A DNA stretch of 64,000 nt, taken from NCBI RefSeq assembly GCF_030814015.1, contig NZ_JAUSUL010000006.1, forward strand, positions 1 to 64,000, given 5' to 3'. Positions 26,973-35,476 of the stretch are shown piece by piece (the first letter of the stretch is position 1; each line of letters starts with the position of its first letter). This stretch comes from Amorphus orientalis (GTDB lineage Bacteria > Pseudomonadota > Alphaproteobacteria > Rhizobiales > Amorphaceae). The notes beneath the pieces are model-generated. The model did not search any database, had not been told where the DNA came from, and saw only the letters and a program-made list of their open reading frames with translations. The position numbers and the translations under genes were made by a program.

Positions 26973-27770
26973 CGTTTTAGCGCCGTTCTTCGCGCGCCCG
27001 GGCATGGACCCGCGAATGCGAATGGTCTCGGACCTGGGGCGGCGAGACCATGCCGGACGCGCCGCGATAGAAGCGGCCATTCCGGGTCGGCACAGGTCGA
27101 CGAGGCGGATCCAAGCCGCGTCGGCGTCCGGTGGAGCGCCTCGGTTCGCCCGACTGCGGCGTCTCAACAGCTTGCCTCTCGAAGAGGCCGGAACGGCAAT
27201 GGCTCAGCAATCCCTTCGCCCGGTCGCTGCTGCGGCAAGCCTGCACGCCCAACCTCGGCCCTCCGCATCCCGATGCCTCGGGGGTTCTCTGGTCCACATT
27301 TGCGGAACGGACCCGACCGCAGCCGCCGACGAACGTCGCGGCGCAGGGCCGGGCGCCGTGGCCGTCTGCCGTCATTCCGTGCGCATCACCGGACGGCAGC
27401 GGCTCCCGGCGCCCGGCACGTCCTGATCCCTGATTCCGCCCTGGTTCGCACGCAACGCGCCGTTGAGCGCATCCGGGCAGGGTGGACGGCCTGGCCCGTG
27501 GCAGCGAAGCGGATCTCTCCGCCTCAAAGCGATTTCGCCGGTTTTCGCCTTGGCGATCCCAAGGCGCCGACACCCGCCGCAAAGGGCCGTTCGACGCCCG
27601 CAGATTTTTTCTGCCTCAAGCGCTTTTTTGTCAGCTTCGAGAGCGTCGGCCATGCGTCCGGTTTGCTGTTTATGCTGCATTGCAACATAGGCGTGAGCCT
27701 GTGCGGTCCGGTCCCTTGTCATCGGGTGCGGCGCCGGCGGTCCACAAGTTTTCCCGGCATTCTGCAGATT
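26973..27770. other. Gene-poor 0.8-kb region upstream of the flagellins
   Basis: High-GC sequence without a believable gene. Open frames exist on both strands but give Arg/Pro/Gly-rich products with no domain. It contains one clean hairpin, ATGGTCTCG / CGAGACCAT with a 12-nt loop (27022-27051). It could hold a small RNA, a degenerate gene or a long regulatory region. Confidence 0.4.
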
Positions 27771-28088
27771 TTTCTAACAAAACCTAAGGCAATCGGTTTA
27801 CGTCGCTTTTGTGAATATGTTGAATAAATACGTTAATTAACTACAAATTGAAAAAAGTATTGCACTGCAGTATTAGATACTTGACCTGTGGAGTCCACAA
27901 CCTTCGCGCAAGCTTCGTCTGCGAATGTCCGGCCATGGCAGGTTGGCTGGCACCGAAAAGCGGAGTCAGCGTCGGGTCTTAGAAAGAAAAGACGGCTCGG
28001 CAACCAAAGGCATGATGTCGCCCTGCCATACCGGTGAAACTCCGGTATGTCCCCCGCAAACCACACTTAAAAGTAGAGGGACATTCCC
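27771..28088 (+). promoter_or_regulatory. Promoter region and 5' leader of flagellin gene 1
   Basis: An AT-rich block (27771-27880) precedes TTGACCTGTGGAGTCCACAACC, a sequence partly repeated before flagellin gene 2 at 29771. It includes the palindrome TGTGGA-G-TCCACA (27887-27899) and CAACCTTCGCGCAAGC (27898-27913), related to the 15-bp flagellar element but with one extra T. The leader proper carries the conserved CCAAAGGCATGATG (28004-28017), a hairpin CATACCGG / CCGGTATG (28027-28049) and the ribosome site AGGGACAT (28077-28084). Confidence 0.6.
28027..28049 (+). promoter_or_regulatory. Conserved leader hairpin, flagellin gene 1
   Basis: 8-bp stem CATACCGG / CCGGTATG with loop TGAAACT. 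Its last three bases start ATGTCCC (28047-28053), a perfect complement of GGGACAT at the ribosome site (28078-28084), so hairpin and ribosome-site pairing compete. It is a likely FlbT target. Confidence 0.6.
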
Positions 28089-29660
28089 ATGACGAGCATC
28101 AACACCAACACCTCGGCGATGGTCGCGCTGCAGACGCTGCGCTCGATCAACAACAACCTCGACGAGACCAACAACCGCGTGTCGACGGGCCTCCGGGTCA
28201 ACTCCGCCGCCGACAACGCCGCTTACTGGTCGATCGCTACGACGACCAAGTCGGACAACGGCGCTCTCGGTGCCGTTAAGGACGCCCTGGGCCTTGGCTC
28301 TGCCTCGGTCGACACCGCCAACACCGGTCTCGACACCGCCCGCGAAGCCCTTCAGAAGATCAAAGAGAAGCTCGTCACCGCGACGGCTCCTGAGACCGAC
28401 AAGGGCAAGCTGCAGACGGAAATTTCCAGCCTTCTGCAGGGCATCCGCAGCACGGCCGACTCGTCGGTCATCTCCGGCAACAACTGGCTTTCGGTGAACA
28501 ACTCGGGTGACACGAAGGACGTCGTCGTGTCGTTCTCGCGTACCGGTTCTTCGATCGCTGTCGACACCATCCAGGTGAACATCGACGACTTCGCCCTCTA
28601 CGAGGACGGAACCAGCACCGGCATCATGGATCAGTCGCGCCGCGTGGCGAACTCTGAGTTCACCATGAGCACGCTGACCGGCACGCCGGACATGACCGGT
28701 GAGACCGTGTCGTTCGACTTCAACGGCACCGAAGTGCAGATCAACGCTGCGACCGTGGCTGCCGTCGGCAACAACGACAACGTCGTCGACTCCGCTGCTG
28801 AACTTGCGGCCGTCTACGACCGCGCCTTCGCTGACGCCGGCATCACCGGTGTGACGACCCAGGTTGACGCGAACGGCGTTCGCTTCTCCAGCACCGAGTC
28901 GTTCACGGTCTCCAACGTGACCAGCGTCAACACGGCTGGCCAGGCGGCTGCTCTCGGTCTGACCAACGGATCTTCGACCGAAGCTCAGTTCGAGCGGACC
29001 CTCGGCGGTCTGACCGGTACGCCGGACATGACCGGTGAGACCTTGTCGTTCGACGTCAACGGCACCACCGTGACCGTCGATCAGACGGTGATGGCTGGGG
29101 TCGGTAACGCCGACGCCGTCGTCGACACCGTGACCGAGCTGGCTGACGCTTATCAGGCTGCTCTGTCCAACGCCGGCATCAACAACATTGATGTCCGGGT
29201 CGATGCCGCCACGAACAACATCGTGTTCGGCAGCAACGACGAGTTCACCATCTCGAACTCCCGTGCGTCGACCCCGGCGAACGTCGGCAACCTCGGTATG
29301 TCTGATGGCGAAGCCACCATCACCAACGGCTATGACGCTGGTGCGGTTGCCAACATCGACATCACCACTGCCTCCAAGGGTGAGATCGCTGGCTTCCTGA
29401 AGATCGTTGACGCCGCGCTTCTCGACATGACCGACGCCTCGACGAAGGCCGGTGCTCTCACCAGCCGGATCGAGTCGCAGGAGAGCTTCGTGATGGCTCT
29501 GATGGATGCGAACGACCGCGCCATCGGCACCCTGATCGACGCCAACATGGAAGAAGAGTCCACCCGTCTGAAGGCGCTGCAGACCCAGCAGCAGCTGGCT
29601 GTCCAGTCCCTGGGCATCGCCAACTCCTCCAGCCAGAACGTGCTCTCGCTGTTCCGGTAA
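28089..29660 (+). CDS. Flagellin, copy 1
   Basis: Filament subunit of 523 residues. The N-terminal polymerisation domain (MTSINTNTSAMVALQTLRSI, then NNRVSTGLRVNSAADNAAYW) and the C-terminal domain (ANMEEESTRLKALQTQQQLA, ending NVLSLFR) are both intact. The central region holds two related modules at about residues 196-280 and 308-392. Each begins LTGTPDMTGET and ends in a FTVSN/FTISN strand, so the protein is longer than typical rhizobial flagellins of about 320-400 residues. Start ATG 28089 follows AGGGA. It would be exported by the type III system and controlled after transcription by FlbT/FlaF. Confidence 0.97.
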   Translation: MTSINTNTSAMVALQTLRSINNNLDETNNRVSTGLRVNSAADNAAYWSIATTTKSDNGALGAVKDALGLGSASVDTANTGLDTAREALQKIKEKLVTATAPETDKGKLQTEISSLLQGIRSTADSSVISGNNWLSVNNSGDTKDVVVSFSRTGSSIAVDTIQVNIDDFALYEDGTSTGIMDQSRRVANSEFTMSTLTGTPDMTGETVSFDFNGTEVQINAATVAAVGNNDNVVDSAAELAAVYDRAFADAGITGVTTQVDANGVRFSSTESFTVSNVTSVNTAGQAAALGLTNGSSTEAQFERTLGGLTGTPDMTGETLSFDVNGTTVTVDQTVMAGVGNADAVVDTVTELADAYQAALSNAGINNIDVRVDAATNNIVFGSNDEFTISNSRASTPANVGNLGMSDGEATITNGYDAGAVANIDITTASKGEIAGFLKIVDAALLDMTDASTKAGALTSRIESQESFVMALMDANDRAIGTLIDANMEEESTRLKALQTQQQLAVQSLGIANSSSQNVLSLFR

Positions 29661-29770
29661 GGTCCTCAGACTTCGCTTCCCCACGGGGAAGATCGGTTAC
29701 GCCCTGAACTCCCTGGTTCGGGGCGTAACCATCAAAGAACGCTCAAATTGGGCTGGTCATCGAGCTGCCT
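29661..29770 (+). terminator. Hairpin after flagellin gene 1
   Basis: A long stem, GGTTACGCCCTGAAC / GTTCGGGGCGTAACC with a TCCCTG loop (29695-29730, one T-G pair), follows the stop by 34 bp. No T run follows, so it may protect the 3' end or act as a weak terminator, not a classical one. Confidence 0.6.
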
Positions 29771-30007
29771 TTGTCCGGGGCAGTCCAACCCTTTGGCGCA
29801 TGGCATCGCTGTGGGAGCAAGCTTCAGGCAAGCTTCCGCAGCGATGTTGCGTGCCATAGCGGGTTGGCTGTTTGCGTTCAGAGGCAAGCAGAGCGGTCCG
29901 GACGGACACCGTGTCCGCATCCAAAGGCATGATGCCGCTCCGCTATACCGGTGAAAGCCCGGTATGTCCCATCCATTCATCTGACTTCAGATCCAAGGGA
30001 CATTTCG
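29771..30007 (+). promoter_or_regulatory. Promoter region and 5' leader of flagellin gene 2
   Basis: This repeats the gene 1 arrangement: TTGTCCGGGGCAGTCCAACC (from 29771), GCAAGCTTC twice (29817-29825 and 29828-29836), GGTTGGCTG (29862-29870), CCAAAGGCATGATG (29921-29934), hairpin (29944-29966) and ribosome site AAGGGACAT (29995-30003). Compared with gene 1 there is an extra stretch around the duplicated GCAAGCTTC, flanked by the inverted repeat CATCGCTG / CAGCGATG (29804-29811 and 29839-29846). A second small hairpin ATCTGA / TCAGAT lies at 29979-29992. Confidence 0.6.
29944..29966 (+). promoter_or_regulatory. Conserved leader hairpin, flagellin gene 2
   Basis: Stem TATACCGG / CCGGTATG with loop TGAAAGC. 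The outer pair is U-G where copy 1 has C-G, a change that keeps pairing. ATGTCCC (29964-29970) again complements GGGACAT at the ribosome site (29997-30003). Confidence 0.6.
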
Positions 30008-31579
30008 ATGACCAGCATCAATACCAACACCTCCGCAATGGTCGCGCTGCAGACGCTGCGCTCCATCAACACCAACCTCGACGAAACCAACAACCGCGTG
30101 TCGACGGGCCTGCGGGTCAACTCCGCCGCCGACAACGCCGCCTACTGGTCGATCGCCACGACGACCAAGTCCGACAACGGTGCCCTCGGTGCTGTTAAGG
30201 ACGCCCTGGGCCTTGGCTCCGCCTCGGTCGACACCGCCAACACCGGTCTCGACACCGCCCGCAAAGCCCTTCAGATGATCAAGGAAAAGCTCGTCACCGC
30301 GACGGCTCCCGAGACCGACAAGGGCAAGCTGCAGACGGAAATCAACAGCCTGCTCGAAGGCATCCGCAGCACGGCCGACTCGTCGGTCATCTCCGGCAAC
30401 AACTGGCTTTCGGTCGCCAACTCCGGCGAGACCAAGGACATCGTCGTGTCCTTCTCGCGTGCCGGTTCGTCGATCTCCGTGGACACGATGAACGTCGACA
30501 TCGACGACTTCGCGCTCTACGAGGCCGGCACCAACTCCGGCATCATGGACAAGACCCGTCGCGTCGCGAATGACGAATTGACCATGAGCACCCTGACCGG
30601 TACGCCGGACATGACCGGTGAAACCGTTCGGTTCGACTTCAACGGCACCGAAGTCCAGATCGACGCCGCGACCGTGGCTGCCATCGGCAACAACGACAAC
30701 GTCGTCGACTCCAACGCCGAACTCGTGGCCGTTTACGAACGCGCCTTCGCCGACGCCGGCATCTCTGGCGTCACCGTCCAGGCCGACGCCAACGGCGTTC
30801 GCTTCTCCAGTGCCGAGCGGTTCACCGTCTCCAACGTGACCAGCGTCAACACGGGCGGCCAGGCTGCGGCTCTGGGCCTGAGCAATGGCTCCTCGAGCCT
30901 GGCTCAGTACGAGACGGTTCTCGGCGGTCTGACCGGTACGCCGGACATGACCGGTGAGACGCTCGAGTTCGACGTCAACGGCACCACCGTGACCATCGAT
31001 CAGGCCGTGATGGCCGGTGTCGGCAACAACGACGCCACCGTCGACACCGTGACCGAGCTGCGTGATGCCTACCAGGCCGCCCTGGCCAACGCCGGCATCA
31101 ACAACATCGAGGTCAAGGTCGACGCGGTGACGAACAACATCGTGTTCGGCAGCGACGAAGAGTTCACCATCTCGAACTCCCGTGCGTCGACCCCGGCGAA
31201 CGTCGGCAACCTCGGCATGGCCGATGGCGAGGCCACCATCACCAACGGCTATGACGCTGGTGCGGTTGCCAACATCGACATCAGCACGGCCACCGCTGGT
31301 GACATCGCCGGCTTCCTGAAGATCGTCGACGCCGCGCTGCTCGACATGACCGACGCCTCGACCAAGGCCGGTGCGTTCTCCACGCGCATCGACTCCCAGA
31401 CGGAGTTCGTGACGGCTCTGATGGACGCCAACGACCGCGCCATCGGCACCCTGATCGATGCCAACATGGAAGAAGAGTCCACCCGTCTGAAGGCGCTGCA
31501 GACCCAGCAGCAGCTGGCGATCCAGTCCCTGGGCATCGCCAACTCGTCCAGCCAGAACGTGCTCACGCTGTTCCGGTAA
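30008..31579 (+). CDS. Flagellin, copy 2
   Basis: Second filament subunit, also 523 residues, near-identical to copy 1 at both ends and collinear throughout. The duplicated central modules begin at the same residue numbers (196 and 308). Differences concentrate at residues 130-330. It starts at ATG 30008 after AAGGGA; an in-frame upstream ATG in the leader is rejected because the flagellin N-terminus begins at MTSINTNTS. It ends NVLTLFR and is followed by a terminator. It probably arose by tandem duplication including the leader. Confidence 0.97.
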   Translation: MTSINTNTSAMVALQTLRSINTNLDETNNRVSTGLRVNSAADNAAYWSIATTTKSDNGALGAVKDALGLGSASVDTANTGLDTARKALQMIKEKLVTATAPETDKGKLQTEINSLLEGIRSTADSSVISGNNWLSVANSGETKDIVVSFSRAGSSISVDTMNVDIDDFALYEAGTNSGIMDKTRRVANDELTMSTLTGTPDMTGETVRFDFNGTEVQIDAATVAAIGNNDNVVDSNAELVAVYERAFADAGISGVTVQADANGVRFSSAERFTVSNVTSVNTGGQAAALGLSNGSSSLAQYETVLGGLTGTPDMTGETLEFDVNGTTVTIDQAVMAGVGNNDATVDTVTELRDAYQAALANAGINNIEVKVDAVTNNIVFGSDEEFTISNSRASTPANVGNLGMADGEATITNGYDAGAVANIDISTATAGDIAGFLKIVDAALLDMTDASTKAGAFSTRIDSQTEFVTALMDANDRAIGTLIDANMEEESTRLKALQTQQQLAIQSLGIANSSSQNVLTLFR

Positions 31580-31611
31580 GACCAGACGCAGCTTTCCTTC
31601 GGGAAGGTCAG

Positions 31612-31642
31612 GGCCACGCTGGGCGACCAGCGTGGCCTTTTT
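31612..31642 (+). terminator. Rho-independent terminator after flagellin gene 2
   Basis: 11-bp arms GGCCACGCTGG / CCAGCGTGGCC around GCGA, followed by TTTTT. This is a textbook terminator that isolates the flagellins from fliF. Confidence 0.93.
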
Positions 31643-31939
31643 CGTGTCAACCGGCAGACCTGAGCAGCGCGCGGGCTAGGAACAAAACGCGCTGGAGGGA
31701 CAAGCGCTTAGCGCGTCCGCTTACGGGGCGCGATTCCGTAGGTGCGCTGCAGCAATAAGTCGCCCGGACGGCGCTGCCTGCAATGTCCGCGCAAGGTTGA
31801 TCGTCGAATGTCGGGACGCAGCCGGCATGAGACCACCGAGCCGGCGCACCGAAGATGTGTTCCCAGCCAGCCGGAAGCAGACCGGGTCCCCCGGTCGGTG
31901 GACGGATCAAGCGTGACCTTCGAGGATCGGAAGCAGTCG
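31643..31939 (+). promoter_or_regulatory. Upstream region of the fliF operon
   Basis: 297 bp without a gene. It contains a small bulged hairpin (GGAC-AA-GCGC-TTA-GCGC-GTCC, 31698-31718) and TGTCCGCGCAAGG (31784-31796), a partial match to the 15-bp flagellar element about 143 nt before the fliF ATG. A promoter for fliF is expected here. Confidence 0.4.
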
Positions 31940-33583
31940 ATGAGCGGCCGCGAGCAGGCAGAACGCCTGTGGACAAATATCAAAGAGCTCGGCACCCGCC
32001 GGCTCGTCGCCCTGGGCCTCGTCGGGCTCACGGTTCTTCTCGTCGTGGGCGTCGGCGCCTACTATCTCAGCCAGCCTGAGCGAGAGGCCCTTTATGTGGG
32101 CCTTTCCCGCGAAGACGTTACCCGGATGGGCAGCGCGCTGAAGGATGCCGGCATCGATTTCGATGTCTCCTCCGACGGCACCTCCATCCTGGTCGCTCAC
32201 TCCGACACATCCCAGGCGCGGATGTATCTGGCCGAAAAGGGCCTGCCTCAGGACGCCAACTCCGGCTACGAACTCTTCAACGAACTCGGTTCGTTCGGCC
32301 TGACCTCCTTCATGCAGGAGATCACTCGGGTTCGCGCGCTCGAAGGCGAACTGGCGCGCACCATCCAGTCGATGAACGGCATCAAGGCCGCGCGGGTTCA
32401 CATCGTCCTGCCCGAGCGCGGTTCGTTCCGGCGCGATCAGCAGGCGGCTTCCGCCTCCGTCGTGATCCAGACCGAGAGCGCCCAGGATGCGTCGGCCGCG
32501 CCGGCGATTCGCCATCTGGTGGCGTCCGCATTGCCCGGCATGAAGGTCGACGGCGTCACGGTCCTCAACACCGAGGGCGCCGTGCTCGCGTCCGGCGAGG
32601 ATGGCGCCACCGCCGCCGGCGGCAAGCTGGCGCGTCTGCAGAACCAGGTGAATGCGGAGATCGAGGAGAACATCCGCCGCACGCTGACGCCCTATCTCGG
32701 TCTCAACAACTTCGAGATCAGCGTCGCCTCCGAACTCGACACCGACCTGACCCGGACCTCCGAGACGATCTTCGATCCCGATTCCCGGGTCGAGCGGTCG
32801 ATCCGGACCGTCCGGGAATCGGGTCAGTCGCGCAACGCCGCGACCGATGCGCCGGTGACGGTTCAGCAGAACATTCCTCAGGAAGAGCTTCCGGCCGACA
32901 GCGGCGGCGGGTCCAACGAGCAGAACGAGCGCCGCGAGGAACTCACCAACTACGAGATTTCCTCGAAGGTGGTGGAGACCGTCAGCGACGGCTTCCGCGT
33001 GGAGAACCTCTCGATCGCCGTTCTGGTGAACCGCGAGCGGCTGATGGAAGCCGCCAGCACCAACGGCAGTGCCATTCCCGTCGACACGCAGATCGAGGAA
33101 ATCGAGGCTCTGGTCGCGTCGGCGGCCGGCCTCAACCGCGATCGCGGCGATCAGCTCAAGGTGTCCGCCGTCGGCTTTGCCACCGGCGCCGGTGACCTGG
33201 AGCCCGCGCCCCCGCTGTCGATGGTCGATCTCCTGATGCGCCAGTTCGGCACGCTGATCAACGCTGCCACCATGCTGGTCATCGCCGTCCTCCTGATCTG
33301 GTTCGGCCTGCGGCCGGCAATGCGGGTGATCCTTGCCCGTCCGGAGAACGAGGAAGCCGGCGACATGGAAGCGGCTGCGCTCGCTTCGCCTGACGGCTCG
33401 GTTCTCGGCCTCGAAGGCGGCGAACAGAGCATCATGGCCGACGATGACATCAACCTCATCGAGGACGTCACCTCCAAGCGCAACCGCACTCCGCAGAAGC
33501 GCCTGGAGCAGATCGTGGACTACGACGAATCGCAGGCCGCAGCCGTGCTTCGCCAGTGGCTCACCCAGGAAGTTAAGGCCTGA
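31940..33583 (+). CDS. fliF: Flagellar MS-ring protein FliF
   Basis: Inner-membrane ring on which the motor is built. It has 547 residues from ATG 31940 (MSGREQAERLWTNIKELGTR), with membrane helices at about 24-47 and 440-460. The periplasmic ring-building motifs lie between them (EGELARTIQSMNGIKAARVH, then LPGMKVDGVTVLNTEG). The C-terminal cytoplasmic FliG-binding tail ends RLEQIVDYDESQAAAVLRQW. It heads the fliF-fliH-motB-motC-fliK-transglycosylase operon. Confidence 0.96.
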   Translation: MSGREQAERLWTNIKELGTRRLVALGLVGLTVLLVVGVGAYYLSQPEREALYVGLSREDVTRMGSALKDAGIDFDVSSDGTSILVAHSDTSQARMYLAEKGLPQDANSGYELFNELGSFGLTSFMQEITRVRALEGELARTIQSMNGIKAARVHIVLPERGSFRRDQQAASASVVIQTESAQDASAAPAIRHLVASALPGMKVDGVTVLNTEGAVLASGEDGATAAGGKLARLQNQVNAEIEENIRRTLTPYLGLNNFEISVASELDTDLTRTSETIFDPDSRVERSIRTVRESGQSRNAATDAPVTVQQNIPQEELPADSGGGSNEQNERREELTNYEISSKVVETVSDGFRVENLSIAVLVNRERLMEAASTNGSAIPVDTQIEEIEALVASAAGLNRDRGDQLKVSAVGFATGAGDLEPAPPLSMVDLLMRQFGTLINAATMLVIAVLLIWFGLRPAMRVILARPENEEAGDMEAAALASPDGSVLGLEGGEQSIMADDDINLIEDVTSKRNRTPQKRLEQIVDYDESQAAAVLRQWLTQEVKA

Positions 33584-33588
33584 TCCAC

Positions 33589-34200
33589 ATGAACGCCTTC
33601 GCGCATCTGATCGCCAACTTCGGGTCTCCCGAACCCTGCAAGACGCCCGCCGACCCGAAGCTGCTGCCGTTCGGGGTCCAGGAGACGCCGGTGGAAACCG
33701 GGCCGAACCTGGAAGAGATGGAAGAGCGCGTCCGGGCCGAAGCCCGGGCGGAAGCGGACGCCCGGTGCGAAACGGTGCGCGCGGAGGAGCGTGCGCGCTT
33801 CGAACGCGACCTGGCCGAGCAGCGCGAAGCCTGGTGCGCGGACGAGAGCGCCCGTCTGGCGACCCAGATGACGACCGCCTGGGGCGAGCTGGAGGACGGC
33901 ATCGCCGACAGCCTCGCCCGGGTGATCGGCCCCTTCGTCAAGGACGCCGTCCGTGTCGAGGCGGTCGCGGAAATCCGTCGGACGATCACCGCCGTTCTGA
34001 GCGACGCGGGAAACAAGTGCGTCAGGGTCACCGGCCCCGAGGATCTGCTGGACCGGCTCGCCTCCGAACTCGGCGAGCGGGCGGCCGGACTGTCGTTCGA
34101 GCCGGGCGAGACCGTCGATATCCAAGTCACCGCCGACAATACGGTGATCGAAACACAGCTGGGCGCCTGGTTCGAGCGCCTGGCGTCCGCCATTCGTTGA
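33589..34200 (+). CDS. fliH: FliH-like regulator of the export ATPase
   Basis: Cytoplasmic 203-residue protein with the FliH layout: a variable N-terminus, a charged Ala/Glu/Arg coiled coil (about 42-90) and a globular end (FVKDAVRVEAVAEIRRTITA, then LGAWFERLASAIR) resembling the ATPase-stator fold. It starts 5 bp after fliF, the usual place for fliH in this group. FliH sequences diverge strongly, so the call rests on architecture and context. Its partner FliI is at 12328. Confidence 0.8.
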   Translation: MNAFAHLIANFGSPEPCKTPADPKLLPFGVQETPVETGPNLEEMEERVRAEARAEADARCETVRAEERARFERDLAEQREAWCADESARLATQMTTAWGELEDGIADSLARVIGPFVKDAVRVEAVAEIRRTITAVLSDAGNKCVRVTGPEDLLDRLASELGERAAGLSFEPGETVDIQVTADNTVIETQLGAWFERLASAIR

Positions 34201-34207
34201 GGCTGCA

Positions 34208-35476
34208 ATGAGCCAGGGTGAGCATCAGGATCTCATCATCATCAAGCGTGTTGATGAGGAAGAGCACGAGCACCACTCCAGTGCCTGGAAGGTCGCGCAC
34301 GCCGACTTCATGACGGCCATGATGGCCTTCTTCCTGATCATGTGGCTGATCAATGCGACCGACGACGAAGTCCGCAAGATGATCGCGGCCTACTTCAATC
34401 CGGTCGATCTCGCCGCCAGCGTGACCAACCAGAAGGGCGTGCTCGATCCCGCCGACGCGCAACTGGTTGCGCCGCCGGACGGGGAATCCGGCAAGGGAGA
34501 CGGCGAGGGGCGCGCGGAAGAAGTGCCTGCACCCTCCGACGCGGAACATTCGGCACGCGAGAAAGCAGCCTTCCAGGATCCGTACTCGGTGCTCGCCAAG
34601 CTGGCCGAGGAAGTCGAGCCGAACCAGAACAGCGACGTCAACGCGCCGGAAGGCGAGGCGGGCGATCCCGGCCAGAGCGGTGGAGACGTGCTGCGCGACC
34701 CGTTCGACCCGGCCTACTGGCAGAGCGAAGAGGCCCAGATGGAGCCGCCGGTGACGATCGCCGGCGGGACGGCCGGCAAGACCGGTCCGGACCAGACCCA
34801 TTCGGATACGGCTGCCGAGCGTCAGGCTGCTGCCCAGGCTCAGGTCATGGGGCGGGAGCAGGGGGCCGCGACCACGGCGACCGCCGCTTCGGTGGGAGGA
34901 GCCACCTCCTACACGCAGCAGCCGCTCGGCCGCCGCCCGCTGGAGTTGACCGGCGCAGCCGTCATTCTTCCGCCGGAGGAAGGCGTCATGTCGAACGACA
35001 GCGAAGTGACGGAGCTCGCCCGAGACCTCGACATCGCAATGGAGTCGTCGATCGACAGCGGTGCCAAGCCGCACCTTCTCGTCCAGGAGACCAGCGAGGG
35101 TCTGCTCGTCAGCCTGACCGACGACATCGACTACTCGATGTTCGAATCCGGCTCCGCCGTGCCGGCGCCGAAGGTGGTCGTGGCCATGGCCCGGATCGCC
35201 GAAGCCCTTGCGCAGCGCGACGGCGAGATCGTGGTCCGCGGCTACACCGACGCCCGTCCGTTCCGTTCCGAAACCTATGACAACTGGCGCCTGTCCAGTG
35301 CGCGCGCGCACATGGCCCGGTACATGCTCATTCGCGGCGGCCTCGACGAGGATCGGATCGTCAGCGTCGAAGGGCGTGCGGACCGCGAGCTCAAGAACGA
35401 AGCCGATCCCAATGCCGCGGAAAACCGGCGGATCGAGATCCTGCTGCGCGAACCCGACCAGGGTGGTGGTGAATGA
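34208..35476 (+). CDS. motB: Flagellar motor stator protein MotB
   Basis: Peptidoglycan-anchored stator subunit, 422 residues. The single helix (ADFMTAMMAFFLIMWLINAT, 32-51) carries the proton-binding Asp33. A long acidic, low-complexity periplasmic linker runs from about 70 to 260. The OmpA-like peptidoglycan-binding domain follows at about 298-415, with GYTDARPFRSETYDNWRLSS and NRRIEILL. It starts 7 bp after fliH and overlaps motC by 4 bp. It is longer than enteric MotB (about 308) because of the linker. Confidence 0.95.
   Translation: MSQGEHQDLIIIKRVDEEEHEHHSSAWKVAHADFMTAMMAFFLIMWLINATDDEVRKMIAAYFNPVDLAASVTNQKGVLDPADAQLVAPPDGESGKGDGEGRAEEVPAPSDAEHSAREKAAFQDPYSVLAKLAEEVEPNQNSDVNAPEGEAGDPGQSGGDVLRDPFDPAYWQSEEAQMEPPVTIAGGTAGKTGPDQTHSDTAAERQAAAQAQVMGREQGAATTATAASVGGATSYTQQPLGRRPLELTGAAVILPPEEGVMSNDSEVTELARDLDIAMESSIDSGAKPHLLVQETSEGLLVSLTDDIDYSMFESGSAVPAPKVVVAMARIAEALAQRDGEIVVRGYTDARPFRSETYDNWRLSSARAHMARYMLIRGGLDEDRIVSVEGRADRELKNEADPNAAENRRIEILLREPDQGGGE

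Noticed and set aside
26977-27827. Open frames on both strands in the region before the flagellins
   Set aside because: The products are compositionally biased and lack any domain. No ribosome site or conserved neighbour supports them, so the region is reported as gene-poor instead.
27946-27966. Possible sigma-54 promoter (TGGCACC-N-GCGG) before flagellin 1
   Set aside because: The spacing between GG and GC is 9 instead of 10 and the -12 part is poor. No equivalent exists before flagellin 2.
29929-30198. Leader ORF upstream of flagellin 2
   Set aside because: It runs about 190 nt into the flagellin gene out of frame with no sign of coupling. The conserved part is explained by the hairpin.
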